From NCBI GenBank assembly GCA_963779735.1, contig CAVZZJ010000002.1, forward strand, positions 434,001 through 498,000: a stretch of 64,000 nucleotides of DNA, in the 5' to 3' direction. The notes under the pieces were generated by a model. That model did no database searches. It saw only the letters and a program-made list of their open reading frames with translations, and had not been told where the DNA came from. The stretch is from Bog-473 sp963779735 (GTDB taxonomy: Bacteria > Actinomycetota > Acidimicrobiia > Acidimicrobiales > RAAP-2). Of the stretch, positions 1 through 9,035 are shown piece by piece. Numbering within the stretch: the first letter of the stretch is position 1; every line of letters begins with the position of its first letter. The position numbers and the translations under genes were made by a program.

Positions 1-287
1 GCCGGGTGGGTCCCCCCGATGAGCTCCACGACGACATCGACGTCCTTCCGCACCGCCAGTGTGCCTCCGTCTGTGCCGAAGAGCTCGACCGGGATGCTCG
101 CCGGGCGCGGACGGGTGGTGTCGGCCACGGCGATACCCACCAACTCCAGACGGATCCCGGTGCGGGCCGCGATCTCCTCCTGGCGGGTCGTCAACAGCTC
201 GGCCAGCGCACCGCCGACGTTGCCGCAGCCCAACAGGGCGACCCTGACCGGAGACGGGGAGTCCGATTGCGCCGGGCGTGGGGTCAC
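1..287 (-). CDS. hom: Homoserine dehydrogenase, N-terminal part (runs off the left edge)
   Basis: This minus-strand reading frame starts at GTG 287 and continues past base 1, so only about 95 N-terminal residues are visible. After a short polar leader it shows a beta strand and glycine-rich turn, VRVALLGCGNVG, the NAD(P)-binding signature of homoserine dehydrogenase, then an LVGIAV strand and a VVELIGG motif typical of the family. The enzyme reduces aspartate semialdehyde to homoserine for threonine and methionine. It lies 47 bases downstream of lysA on the same strand, the usual actinobacterial lysA-hom order, which supports the call. An in-frame TAG lies three codons before the chosen GTG, so the start cannot be much further upstream. 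Confidence 0.88.
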   Translation of the reverse strand, partial: MTPRPAQSDSPSPVRVALLGCGNVGGALAELLTTRQEEIAARTGIRLELVGIAVADTTRPRPASIPVELFGTDGGTLAVRKDVDVVVELIGGTHP

Positions 288-334
288 TCGACCAAGCTAC
301 AGGCTGCCTGCACGCCCCCCCGGCCTGCCGGGTC

Positions 335-1642
335 TCACGCGTCGAGACGCGTCATGTCCTCGACCGTCTCTCTGCGTACCACCAGGCGCGCGTTCCCCTC
401 CGCCACGAAGACCACGGCCGGCCGAGGCACCTTGTTGTAGTTCGACGCCATGGCGTAGCCATAGGCGCCCGTGACCGGCGTCGCCACGATGTCCCCTACC
501 CTGAGGCCCTCGGGCACGAAGCCCTGGGGGACGACGAGATCGCCGCTCTCGCAGTGCTTGCCCACCAGGCGGATCTCCGCGGGTCGCGGAGCGTCGACGG
601 CGCGCGGGAGGAACACCTCGTATCCGCTCCCGTAGAGCACGGGGCGCGGGTTGTCGCTCATACCGCCGTCCACGCTCACATAGGTCCGTATTCCGGGCAG
701 CCTCTTGATCGTACCCACGGTGTAGAGCGTCATTCCCGCCGTGGCCACAATGGAGCGCCCGGGTTCGGCCGAGATTCGAACCGACGGATCGACGCCGACG
801 CGCGTACACGCGGCTCTGGTGGCGGCGGCCCACTCGGCCTGGCTCGGCGCCCGTTCACCGTTCACATAGGGAACACCGAGCCCGCCGCCCACGACCAGCT
901 CAGGAAGGTCAAGTGGTGCAAAGAAGCGGCCCAGCACCTCGGCCGCCTGCTCGAACGACGACACGTCGAACACCTGACTCCCTATGTGCGCATGCACACC
1001 CACCAACTCCACTCCGGGCAGCAGCTCAAGTGCGGCAACCGCCTCGGCAGCTGCGCCCGCGGCGACCGAGAAGCCGAACTTTGAGTCCTCCCCTCCGGTG
1101 CGAACGAATTCGTGGGTGTGAGCCTCGACCCCGGGGGTGACCCGGACGAGAGCCCGGGGACGGCCGGTGCGTCCCCCAGGAGTATCGAGCAGGCGACCGA
1201 GCCGCGCGATCTCGTCGAAGGAGTCGACGACGATACGACCCACGCCGCGCTCGACAGCGGTGGCCAGCTCTTGGTCTGATTTGTTGTTGCCGTGGAGCAC
1301 CAACCTCTCCGGCGGCACGCCGGCAGAGAGAGCGACGTGGAGCTCGCCTCCCGACGCGACATCGAGATGCATGCCCTCTTCGTCGGCGAGTCGGGCCATG
1401 GCGCCGCAGAGGAACGCCTTCGTCGCGTAGGCCACCCCGTCCCCCCACGCATCGACGGCCTCGCGGCAGGCGTGGCGCAGATGCTCCTCGTCGTAGACGA
1501 AGAGGGGTGTGCCATACTCGGCGGCCAAGTCGACGAGGTCGATGCCGCCGATGCACAGATGGCCACCGGGTCCGGCGCTGGCCGTCCGAGGAAGGAGCAC
1601 GCGCTCCACTGCGGCAGTGGCCACTTCCTCGTCCGTAGGCAT
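335..1642 (-). CDS. lysA: Diaminopimelate decarboxylase
   Basis: The 435-residue protein is the PLP-dependent enzyme that decarboxylates meso-diaminopimelate to lysine in the cytoplasm. The fold-type III barrel carries the PLP lysine in YATKAF (Lys75), followed by VASGGELH, the HGNNKS strand and a GGGLG phosphate-binding turn. A late CESGDLV segment supplies the conserved active-site cysteine from the partner subunit. Length is close to the family norm. The start is ATG 1642. Hom follows on the same strand, so the two are likely co-transcribed for aspartate-family amino acid synthesis. Confidence 0.95.
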   Translation of the reverse strand: MPTDEEVATAAVERVLLPRTASAGPGGHLCIGGIDLVDLAAEYGTPLFVYDEEHLRHACREAVDAWGDGVAYATKAFLCGAMARLADEEGMHLDVASGGELHVALSAGVPPERLVLHGNNKSDQELATAVERGVGRIVVDSFDEIARLGRLLDTPGGRTGRPRALVRVTPGVEAHTHEFVRTGGEDSKFGFSVAAGAAAEAVAALELLPGVELVGVHAHIGSQVFDVSSFEQAAEVLGRFFAPLDLPELVVGGGLGVPYVNGERAPSQAEWAAATRAACTRVGVDPSVRISAEPGRSIVATAGMTLYTVGTIKRLPGIRTYVSVDGGMSDNPRPVLYGSGYEVFLPRAVDAPRPAEIRLVGKHCESGDLVVPQGFVPEGLRVGDIVATPVTGAYGYAMASNYNKVPRPAVVFVAEGNARLVVRRETVEDMTRLDA

Positions 1643-1984
1643 GGGGAAGCAGGATACGGCAGCCTCAGGTCGACGCGGAACTGGGCGGCGGCGGGGAGGA
1701 CTACGATCGTCCCCTGCTCGTGCCCCCGTAGCTCAGCGGATAGAGCACCGGCCTCCGGAGCCGGTGGCGCAGGTTCGAGTCCTGCCGGGGGCGCCACCTG
1801 CCGGGCACGCCAATTGTCGGCCCGCTGGTCGGCCCGACGTCGTGAACGACGTCGTGAAAGACCTAGGAGGGCGAGCCGATGGACCGAGAGCGGTCGTCGA
1901 CGAGATGCCGACGCCGGCGGGCTTGTGCTAGAGAGGGCCCGTGAAGCCAACCCCGAGGCTCCACGTCGATAAGAGGTAAACCAC
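1643..1984. other. Gap between lysA and the cupin gene, holding the tRNA
   Basis: These 342 bases separate the divergent lysA and cupin genes. The only gene I can support is tRNA-Arg(CCG). Downstream of it, near 1836-1860, the sequence GTCGTGAACGAC followed by GTCGTGAAAGAC forms a short direct repeat with no clear function. No coding potential fits the remaining parts. Confidence 0.6.
1722..1796 (+). tRNA. tRNA-Arg (anticodon CCG)
   Basis: A full cloverleaf can be drawn by hand. The acceptor arm is GCCCCCG (1722-1728) with CGGGGGC (1786-1792). The D stem is GCTC/GAGC. The anticodon stem is CCGGC/GCCGG around loop CTCCGGA, with anticodon CCG at 1755-1757. The T arm contains GGTTCGAGTCC. The 3' CCA (1794-1796) is encoded. 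It reads CGG codons, which suits a GC-rich genome. Confidence 0.97.
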
Positions 1985-2581
1985 ATGGTCAGCCAATCCG
2001 TCGATCGACGACGAGGAATTCAGTTCTTCAGCCGTCACGATCCGGTCGGGAACGGAAGGCTCGAGATGCGCCCGCCGGTCTGGGACGAGGCCGCCGTAAA
2101 GGCTCTCCCCGAGTTCTTCGCCGGTGGCGGATCCGCGCAGGTGACGCTCTTCGCCGACCCCGCAGGAAGCGAGGACCACTGCCTGAACCTGATATGGCTC
2201 AGGCTCGGGTCCAACTATCAGCTGCCGCGCCACTCGCACACCGAGGACTGTCTCTACTACGTCGTCGCCGGAAGCGTGGACCTCGGCAACCGTACAGTTG
2301 GCGCAGGAGAGGGTTTCTTCGCACCATCGACGGCACCCTACTCCTACGTCGCGGGACCAGAGGGAGCCGAGATCCTGGAGTTCCGCGGCACTGCCCGGCC
2401 GGTCTACTCGCAGGTACACGAGACCGCCGCCGGATGGAAACGGATCCTCGCGGGGGTCCGAGCCAATCGTGACCGGTGGGTCCGAGAGCTGAAGCCGTAC
2501 TCGCGGTGGTGCCGATCGGCGTCCTCGGTCGACTACGTCACACCGAGCGGGGAGAACCTGAGCCTCGCCATCAAGCGTTGA
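1985..2581 (+). CDS. Cupin-domain protein
   Basis: A 198-residue protein with one cupin barrel. Around residues 72-95 the metal-binding motif LPRHSHTEDCLYYVVAG fits the G-x5-HxH-x3-4-E-x6-G pattern, and a second half GAGEGFFAPSTAPYSY follows. Cupins of this size bind a metal and act as small dioxygenases, isomerases or sensors, and the substrate cannot be inferred here. A purine-rich AGAGGTAA lies just upstream of ATG 1985. It is followed in the same direction by an SDR, and the pair probably belongs to the catabolic set of this region. Confidence 0.75.
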   Translation: MVSQSVDRRRGIQFFSRHDPVGNGRLEMRPPVWDEAAVKALPEFFAGGGSAQVTLFADPAGSEDHCLNLIWLRLGSNYQLPRHSHTEDCLYYVVAGSVDLGNRTVGAGEGFFAPSTAPYSYVAGPEGAEILEFRGTARPVYSQVHETAAGWKRILAGVRANRDRWVRELKPYSRWCRSASSVDYVTPSGENLSLAIKR

Positions 2582-2670
2582 AGAGGCGGCGCGTGTTCGG
2601 CATTCGTACGACGCTGAGAGAGTTGTGACTATCGACCAGCTTGTCCCCACTGGCGACGAAAGGGAGGGCG

Positions 2671-3573
2671 TTGGCTGAGGAACTGCGGTTCGACGGTGAG
2701 GTAGCAGTCGTGACCGGTGCAGGGCGGGGCATGGGCCGAACCCACGCACTCGAACTTGCCCGACGCGGTGCCAAGGTCGTCGTCAACGACATCCACGGCG
2801 CCGAACAGATCGCAGAGGAGATCAGGACCGGGGGCGGGGAAGCCGTCGTGGACACCCACTCGGTGGCGTCCGAGGACGGCGGCAAAGCCATCATTGGGAT
2901 GGCCGTCGATACCTGGGGCCGCTTGGACGCGGTGGTGACCAACGCAACCATCTACCTGACCAAGCCCTTCCAAGAGATGACCCTGGCCGACTTCGACGCC
3001 GTCATCGACGTCAAGCTGCGGGCTGCGTTCTTCGTGTTCCACCCCGCCTATCTCTACATGTTGGACCATGGGGGTGGCCGCCTCGTCGGGGTGACCTCGG
3101 GGGCTGGCCTCCAGGGGCTCGCCACCCAGGCCAACTACGCCGCCGCCAACTCCGGCCTTATCGGGCTGTTCCGAACGATCGCGCTAGAGGGAGAGGTGTT
3201 CGGTATAAAGGCCAACCTCCTCAACCCCGGTGCCCTCATCGCCGGCGAGATGTCACCCTTCATGTACGAAATTCCGGGGGTCAACGGCGACGACATCCGC
3301 GATAACTTCCTTCCTGAGCGGGTCAGCCCCATGGCCGCCGTGCTCGCCCACCGCAGCTGTCCTTGCACCGGGCAGATCCTGGGCGCCTGGGGCGGGCGGT
3401 TCGCACGGTCGACGATCACCACCGCCAGAGGTTGGGTCTCCAAAGAGCCGCCGACCGCCGAGGACGTCGTCGACCACTGGGACGAGATCGTGGACCAGAA
3501 CGGCGCGGTCGACTACCCCAACGACATCATGACCTTCGCTGTCGAGAACATGCAGCTTCTCTACCGGAAGTAA
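2671..3573 (+). CDS. Short-chain dehydrogenase-like protein lacking the catalytic lysine
   Basis: This is an SDR-fold protein of about 300 residues. The cofactor site TGAGRGMGRTHALEL is intact, and VVNDIHG ends the second strand, so NAD binding is likely. Its closest look-alikes are the dehydrogenase units of multifunctional beta-oxidation enzymes. Two hallmark elements are changed: the usual NNAG strand reads TNATIYLT, and the YxxxK motif reads YAAAN, so the catalytic Lys is Asn. The Ser (TSGAG) remains. I chose TTG 2671 because AAGGGAGGG (2660-2668) sits just before it; an in-frame TTG at 2641 has no such site. It may be a non-catalytic or altered-specificity SDR. Confidence 0.8.
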   Translation: MAEELRFDGEVAVVTGAGRGMGRTHALELARRGAKVVVNDIHGAEQIAEEIRTGGGEAVVDTHSVASEDGGKAIIGMAVDTWGRLDAVVTNATIYLTKPFQEMTLADFDAVIDVKLRAAFFVFHPAYLYMLDHGGGRLVGVTSGAGLQGLATQANYAAANSGLIGLFRTIALEGEVFGIKANLLNPGALIAGEMSPFMYEIPGVNGDDIRDNFLPERVSPMAAVLAHRSCPCTGQILGAWGGRFARSTITTARGWVSKEPPTAEDVVDHWDEIVDQNGAVDYPNDIMTFAVENMQLLYRK

Positions 3574-3618
3574 CGGCGTCCTGTTCGACCGCCCGTTCTA
3601 GAGGGTAGGGCTTCCGGC

Positions 3619-4704
3619 TCAGACGCTGAGCACAGTGCGGATTACCCCTCCCGCCCTCATATCGTCGAAGGCGGCGTTCACATTCTCCAAACGACCGCGG
3701 TGGGTGATCATGCCCTCCAGATTGAGCCTTCCCGTCCTCCACAGGTGGAGCACTTCAGGGAACTCGATCCTCGGGTCCCCGGAGCCGAACCAGGAACCTC
3801 GAAGCGTCTTGTCGCCGAAGGACAGCTCGTAGGCGTTGAACTCGACCGGCTGATCGGCCTGACCGACTCCGATGATCACGGCCGTGCCCCCTCGCCTCAC
3901 GGCGTCGTAGGTCGCCCGGATGGTGGACGGCAATCCGACGGCCTCGAAACCGTAGTCAAAGCCCTGGTTAGGGCCTGTGAGGGCGGCTATCAAGTCGTCG
4001 ACCTCGTCTGGGGCGGCGGCGTGGGTGGCCCCGAAGCGCAGTGCCGCTTCCCGCTGCTCGGCTACGACGTCCACGGCCACGATCTCGGCTGCGCCGGAGA
4101 GTCGGGCACCCTGTACGGCCGAGATGCCGACCCCGCCGCAACCGAAGACGATGGCCGTGGATCCGGCTTGCAGCCTGGCTGCGTTGAGCACGGCTCCGAT
4201 ACCGCTCGTCACTCCGCAGCCGAGGAGGGCGGCCACCTCATAGGGGATGTCGGCGTCGATCTTGATCGCCGCCTCCTTGGCCAAGAGCACCTCCTCGCTG
4301 AAGCTGCCGATCCCCGCTAGGGCGAAGGCGTCCTCATGGCCCACCTTGAAGCAGGGGGCGGAGAATGTGGCCGTGATGCACAGGTGCCCCTGGCCGGTCA
4401 AGCAGAACCGGCACGTGCCGCACTGGGTGACACCGGAGGCGATCACGTGGTCGCCGACGGACAGGTTGGTCACATCCTCGCCGACCTCGACGATCTCGCC
4501 GGCGCCTTCGTGGCCCATGACGCACGGTGTCGGGATGCCGAACGTCCCCGACATGGCGGAGAGATCCGAGTGGCAGACCCCGGTGGCCCGGATGGCGACG
4601 CGTACCTGCCCGGGAGCGGTTGGGACCAGCTCGGCGTCGTCCACCACGTCGAGCTCGTCGTCACCTACCCGGCGCAAGACGGCCGCCCGCACAGGTTGTT
4701 TCAT
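3619..4704 (-). CDS. Zinc-dependent alcohol dehydrogenase (class III-like MDR)
   Basis: A medium-chain dehydrogenase of 361 residues that oxidises alcohols to aldehydes using NAD. The catalytic zinc ligands are seen as GVCHSD (Cys44) and GHE (His65, Glu66). The structural zinc cysteines are Cys95, Cys98, Cys101 and Cys109 (CGTCRFC...C). The Rossmann turn is GCGGVG. The form resembles actinobacterial AdhD-type enzymes, some of which use mycothiol or factor-like cofactors. I start it at ATG 4704 (MKQPVRAAVL); an in-frame ATG at 4737 would add 11 residues and overlap the divergent helicase start. It converges on the SDR with a 45-base gap. Confidence 0.88.
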   Translation of the reverse strand: MKQPVRAAVLRRVGDDELDVVDDAELVPTAPGQVRVAIRATGVCHSDLSAMSGTFGIPTPCVMGHEGAGEIVEVGEDVTNLSVGDHVIASGVTQCGTCRFCLTGQGHLCITATFSAPCFKVGHEDAFALAGIGSFSEEVLLAKEAAIKIDADIPYEVAALLGCGVTSGIGAVLNAARLQAGSTAIVFGCGGVGISAVQGARLSGAAEIVAVDVVAEQREAALRFGATHAAAPDEVDDLIAALTGPNQGFDYGFEAVGLPSTIRATYDAVRRGGTAVIIGVGQADQPVEFNAYELSFGDKTLRGSWFGSGDPRIEFPEVLHLWRTGRLNLEGMITHRGRLENVNAAFDDMRAGGVIRTVLSV

Positions 4705-4735
4705 ATCACGCAGCACCCGATCGTTACCATGGCCC

Positions 4736-7687
4736 ATGACCTCAGGAGGCCCCGTCGAGCTAGGCCGAGGCGTAGTGGTTCTCCCGGACCGCCAGCCGCC
4801 TGAGGCCTGGGGATCTTGCCCCCGGGTCGTCGTCGGAGACGCCGCGCTGAGAGACCCGTGGCCGGTACTCCAGGATCTCCACCGCTACTGGATCGATCGT
4901 CGGCCTGCCGTGGTTGAGCTGGGCGTGGACCCCGCCGCTCTGCGGGCTCCGGAACGCTGTCACCGCCCCCCCTACGAGCTCACGCCCAACTTCGAGTTCG
5001 GCCGTGAGCGCCTGCAGTTCCTGGTCTGGGCCAACAACTACGACGCTCGAGGCGGCGACCCGATCTGGTGGCACGGCCGAAAAGCGACCCGCCACTTCGC
5101 CGGCGACGGAGTGGGGGAAGGCGGCGCAGCCGATATCGTCCTCGCCGACGGTACCCCCATGTTCATAGACGGTGGCCCTCCCCAACCGCCGACACTGCCT
5201 TCGGGGATCGGGGTAGTCCACCGCTGGAACGCCGAAGCCGGTCGGCTCCGGCCGGCCGGTCGGTCGCGACCCACTTCAGACCTGGCGCCCGACCAGCTGG
5301 CCGCCGTCTGTCACCGTACCGGCGCGGCCCGTGTCATCGCGCCGGCGGGGTCCGGCAAGACACGGGTCCTCACCGAGCGCCTCCGCCACCTCATCGGCGA
5401 TCGCGGCGTGCACCCGGGCACGGTCACCGCGCTGGCCTACAACTCCAAGGCGGCCAACGAGCTGAGGGGGCGTTGCGATGACATCGAGGGGTCGGAGAAG
5501 CTCAACATCCGCACCCTGAACAGCTTCGGGTTGTGGATCTGCAACGAGTTCGGGTCAGCCGGCCGACTGCGTGTTCTCGAGGAGGCTGCCGTCCGGGAAC
5601 TGTTGCAGCGCCACATTGAGATACCCCGGCAGGCCAACACCGACACCGTGGCCCCCTACCTCGCCGCCCTCTCTTCGATTCGGCTCGGGCTCAACTCACC
5701 AGCGATGGTCGAGGAGGCTGATCCAGACGCGTCGGGTATCGCACAAGGATTCGAACCGTACCGAGCGGCGTTGGCGGAATCCGGTGCGGTCGATTTCGAC
5801 GAGCAGATCTACCGGGCCATTGAGATCCTCCTGACCGATCCCGACGCCCGCTCTGTTGCTCAAGTCAAATGCCGGCATCTGCTCGTCGACGAGTTCCAGG
5901 ACCTCAACCCCGCCCATCTGCTCCTCATCAGGCTCCTGGCCGCTCCCGCCTACGACTGCTTCGGGGTCGGCGACGACGACCAGGTCATTTACGGCTACTC
6001 CGGGGCGACGCCAGAGTTCCTCATCGACTTTGCCCACTACTTCCCTGGCGCCGGCGCCCACGACTTGAACGTCAACTATCGCTGCCCACCGGCGGTCATC
6101 GGGGCGGCGCGTCACTTGCTCTCCTACAACGCGCGCCGAATTGGAAAGACCATCGGTGCCCCAGTTGGTCGCACCGACGAACTGGCCACCTTCGGCGGGC
6201 CATTGACCGGATGCGGACCCGTTGCCGTCGTCAAGGCTCCGGCAGACGCACTGGCGGGGCTCGCCGTCGAGACCATCTCGGCGTGGCGCGCGGGTGGGGT
6301 CGACCCCGGCGACATCGCCGTCCTCGCCCGGGTCAACTCGGCCCTCCTGCCGGTACAGGTGGCCTGCATGGAAGCGGGCGTCCCCTGCACCACGCCATTG
6401 TCGACCAACGTGCTGCAACGCACCGGCATCCGCACCGCTTTCGCCTACCTCCGGATCGGGACCGACCCAGACAACATCAGTCGTCAAGACGTCCAAGAAA
6501 CGATCCGCCGCCCATCGCGGGGCATCGCGTCCAACGTGGTCGACATGCTCACCAGTCGGTCGACGACTTCGATCACCGACATGCGCCGACTCGCCCGCCG
6601 CCTCTCGGGCCGCGACGTCCCGAAACTCGTGTCCTACGCGACCGACCTCGAGACCGTTGCCAAGAATTGTGGTCGCTCGTCAGCTGCGGCGCTCAACGCC
6701 ATCCGTGTCGACGTCGGGCTCGGCGAGACCATGGACATCCTCGATGGCTCGCGCAAAGAGGCTGATCGTTCCACCCACGCCGACGACCTGACCGCGCTCG
6801 AATCGGTCGCCGCCCTGCACCCCGAAGTCAGCACCTTCGAAACCTGGTTGCGACAGGTGCTCTCCCGGGCTCCACTCAACGGATCGTTGGTGCTGCTGTC
6901 CACGGTGCATCGGATAAAAGGGCGGGAGTGGGGGCATGTCGTCATCTTCGGTGCTTCGCAGGGACTCTTCCCACATCGACTGGCCGACGACGAGGAGGGT
7001 GAGCGGCGGGTGTTCCACGTGGCCCTGACTCGGGCCCGGAGTCAGGTTGTAGCCCTCGCCGACGCCGAGGCCCCCTCCATCTTCCTCGCCGAGCTTGACG
7101 GGAGCCGCGTCCGGGTTTCCTCCGGCCGCAGTGCGGACCTCGACACCGAGAAGCGCCATCGGCCGTCCAATGGCACGGGCCGCGGCCGACTAACGGAGGG
7201 GGCCGGCCGAGGGCGCGGGAACGGCCGCTGGAAGGCCGGTGCTCCTCGCGAGGTGCCGCTACCCAAGGTGCAAGCGACCCTCGGGCTCGTCGTCGAAGAC
7301 AGGGGAAACACCGGGACTATCGTCGAGATCACTGCGGCCGCTGCGGTCCTGTCCGTCGGCGCCGTGAGGATCAAGGTGGCGCTCGGCTCAGACGTGCGAG
7401 TCGATGGAAGGAGCGTCACGTTGGTCGGCCCAGCGGTTGGTCTCGTAGGCGGGAAGGCCGGAACGACAACTGTCGAGGAGGCGCTGCGCGCGTGGCGGGC
7501 GGAGATGGCGAGCAAGGATGCAGTCCCCGCCTACGTCATCTTGAAGGACGTCGAACTCGTAGCCATCGCCGACCGGGATCCTCGAACGCTCGCCGAGCTG
7601 GCCAAGTGCCGCGGGATTGGCCAGATCCGCCTTGAGCGATGGGGCGACGAAATCCTCGCCGTCCTCGACGCGGCCCGTTCGGGATAG
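4736..7687 (+). CDS. UvrD/PcrA-like superfamily 1 helicase with novel N-terminal domain and C-terminal HRDC-like domain
   Basis: A 983-residue protein. Residues 1 to about 185 form a domain I do not recognise, with HRYWIDRRPAVVEL and FLVWANNYDARGGDP segments. The SF1A helicase core follows: Walker A APAGSGKT (Lys208), DEFQDLNPAHLLL (Walker B), GVGDDDQVIYGYSGA (motif III), NYRCP (motif IV), HRIKGREW (motif V) and VALTRA (motif VI). After the core come a beta-rich segment and a last 70 residues (LKDVELVAIADRDPRTLAEL...CRGIGQIRLERWGDEIL) that look like HRDC. HRDC is also found on mycobacterial UvrD2, but the four-cysteine motif of UvrD2 is absent. ATG 4736 is the first start consistent with the divergent neighbour; no ribosome site is seen, so the mRNA may be leaderless. 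Confidence 0.85.
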   Translation: MTSGGPVELGRGVVVLPDRQPPEAWGSCPRVVVGDAALRDPWPVLQDLHRYWIDRRPAVVELGVDPAALRAPERCHRPPYELTPNFEFGRERLQFLVWANNYDARGGDPIWWHGRKATRHFAGDGVGEGGAADIVLADGTPMFIDGGPPQPPTLPSGIGVVHRWNAEAGRLRPAGRSRPTSDLAPDQLAAVCHRTGAARVIAPAGSGKTRVLTERLRHLIGDRGVHPGTVTALAYNSKAANELRGRCDDIEGSEKLNIRTLNSFGLWICNEFGSAGRLRVLEEAAVRELLQRHIEIPRQANTDTVAPYLAALSSIRLGLNSPAMVEEADPDASGIAQGFEPYRAALAESGAVDFDEQIYRAIEILLTDPDARSVAQVKCRHLLVDEFQDLNPAHLLLIRLLAAPAYDCFGVGDDDQVIYGYSGATPEFLIDFAHYFPGAGAHDLNVNYRCPPAVIGAARHLLSYNARRIGKTIGAPVGRTDELATFGGPLTGCGPVAVVKAPADALAGLAVETISAWRAGGVDPGDIAVLARVNSALLPVQVACMEAGVPCTTPLSTNVLQRTGIRTAFAYLRIGTDPDNISRQDVQETIRRPSRGIASNVVDMLTSRSTTSITDMRRLARRLSGRDVPKLVSYATDLETVAKNCGRSSAAALNAIRVDVGLGETMDILDGSRKEADRSTHADDLTALESVAALHPEVSTFETWLRQVLSRAPLNGSLVLLSTVHRIKGREWGHVVIFGASQGLFPHRLADDEEGERRVFHVALTRARSQVVALADAEAPSIFLAELDGSRVRVSSGRSADLDTEKRHRPSNGTGRGRLTEGAGRGRGNGRWKAGAPREVPLPKVQATLGLVVEDRGNTGTIVEITAAAAVLSVGAVRIKVALGSDVRVDGRSVTLVGPAVGLVGGKAGTTTVEEALRAWRAEMASKDAVPAYVILKDVELVAIADRDPRTLAELAKCRGIGQIRLERWGDEILAVLDAARSG

Positions 7688-7774
7688 AAGGGCCTTCGGT
7701 GCCCGCACCAGCGTCAGAGCCCGAACACGTCCATGTGGCCGTCCCACTCTCGGCGCGTACAATCAAAGCATTGG

Positions 7775-7800
7775 TCGATGTCGAGAAATGTCGGCATCGA
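7775..7800. promoter_or_regulatory. Inverted repeat upstream of an amidohydrolase gene
   Basis: TCGATGTCGA (7775-7784) and TCGGCATCGA (7791-7800) are inverted with one mismatch around a 6-base spacer. The repeat lies about 44 bases before the start of the following gene, a sensible place for an operator. The regulator is unknown. Confidence 0.35.
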
Positions 7801-7843
7801 GTAGCGTGGTCAGGTCGCAGTGAGACTGCTCCGGAGGTACATG

Positions 7844-8965
7844 ATGTCCACAACCCGTTCTCAGCGACTCATCTCCTCGGACGATCACGTGGACCTCACC
7901 CAGGACAAGGTGAAAGCGCACCTCCTCCGCAAGCACCACGACAGCTACGACGCAGCCGTCGCCCAAGTGGAGGCCGAGCTGCGCGGCCGGAACAACGTCG
8001 CCGTCAACCGGCAATGGCGCCAGCAGCAGAACCTCCCGACGGCTCAGACCAAGGGCTTCGGCGGCAATGAGCGACACCCGGCCTTCGGCCGGCCCGGCCA
8101 CACCGACCCGGTCGAGCGGCTCAAGGATATGGACGCCGACGGCGTTGAAGCCTCTTCGAGCTACTGTGAGGTCAGCGCCTTCCGCTACCTCTACCTCGTC
8201 AAGGACGGAGCGGCCGAAGCGACCCGAGCCTTTAACACCGCGCTCTCCGAGTTCGCGGCGGTCGACCCCAAACGTCTGATCGTCTCCTACCAGATCCCCA
8301 TTCACGACGTCGACGTCGCTGTCAACGAGGTGCGCTGGGCGGCCGCCAACGGATGCAAGTCGCTCCAGCTTCCGGTCTTCCCCACCGAGTTCGGGCTACC
8401 GGACTACTGGGACCGTCGTTACGATCCGCTGTGGACGGCGATCCAGGACGCTGACCTTCCTGTCTGCCTCCACATCGGGCTGAAGCTCAGCATGGAGGAC
8501 CTCGCCCGGCGTGATCCCACTCCCCAGCGGGCCATCTTCACGGCCATGGTGCCGATGTCGACCGCCGAGGCCCTCGGCATGTGGATCCTCACCGGTATTC
8601 TCGAACGGCATCCCCACCTCAAGGTCGTCTTCGTAGAGCCGGGCATCGGCTGGGTCACCTGGTGGCTTACCTTTGTCGACGACATGGCAGCGCGCCAAGG
8701 GTACGAGTTTCCCAGCCTTAAGAGCGCTCCCAGCGACTACTTCCACCGCAATGTCTGCCTCACCTTCATTGACGAGCCCAACGTTGTTCGCCAGGCGCAC
8801 GAGTGTCTCGGCATCCACAACGTCATGTGGTCCTCGGACTACCCGCACCCGGTGTCCAGTTGGCCGGAGTCGCAACCGACCGTCGAGCGCATCTTCGCCG
8901 ACGTCACCGAGGAAGACCGCCATCTCGTCTGTTTCGCAAACGCGGCACGGGTGTGGAACCTCTGA
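7844..8965 (+). CDS. Amidohydrolase-family metal-dependent hydrolase (amidohydro_2)
   Basis: About 373 residues of the ACMSD/amidohydrolase-2 class, TIM-barrel enzymes that hydrolyse or decarboxylate aromatic and alicyclic acids. It opens with SSDDHVDL (metal-binding DxH-like strand), has CLHIG near the middle (metal His) and ends with SSDYPH (conserved Asp of the last strand). GGAGG at 7833-7837 is spaced six bases from ATG 7844, which makes this ATG a better start than the one at 7841. At least four more members of the family lie in this window, so it is probably part of the same catabolic capacity. Confidence 0.85.
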   Translation: MSTTRSQRLISSDDHVDLTQDKVKAHLLRKHHDSYDAAVAQVEAELRGRNNVAVNRQWRQQQNLPTAQTKGFGGNERHPAFGRPGHTDPVERLKDMDADGVEASSSYCEVSAFRYLYLVKDGAAEATRAFNTALSEFAAVDPKRLIVSYQIPIHDVDVAVNEVRWAAANGCKSLQLPVFPTEFGLPDYWDRRYDPLWTAIQDADLPVCLHIGLKLSMEDLARRDPTPQRAIFTAMVPMSTAEALGMWILTGILERHPHLKVVFVEPGIGWVTWWLTFVDDMAARQGYEFPSLKSAPSDYFHRNVCLTFIDEPNVVRQAHECLGIHNVMWSSDYPHPVSSWPESQPTVERIFADVTEEDRHLVCFANAARVWNL

Positions 8966-9035
8966 GCATCGCGGGACGGTGCACATTCGTCGGGCAGACT
9001 GGAACCCCAGCTCATACGGAACTCGCCTTCTACCG

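Noticed and set aside
1836..1860. GTCGTGAACGAC/GTCGTGAAAGAC direct repeat after the tRNA as an attachment site
   Set aside because: It does not match the tRNA 3' end and no integrase is present, so there is no basis for an att site.
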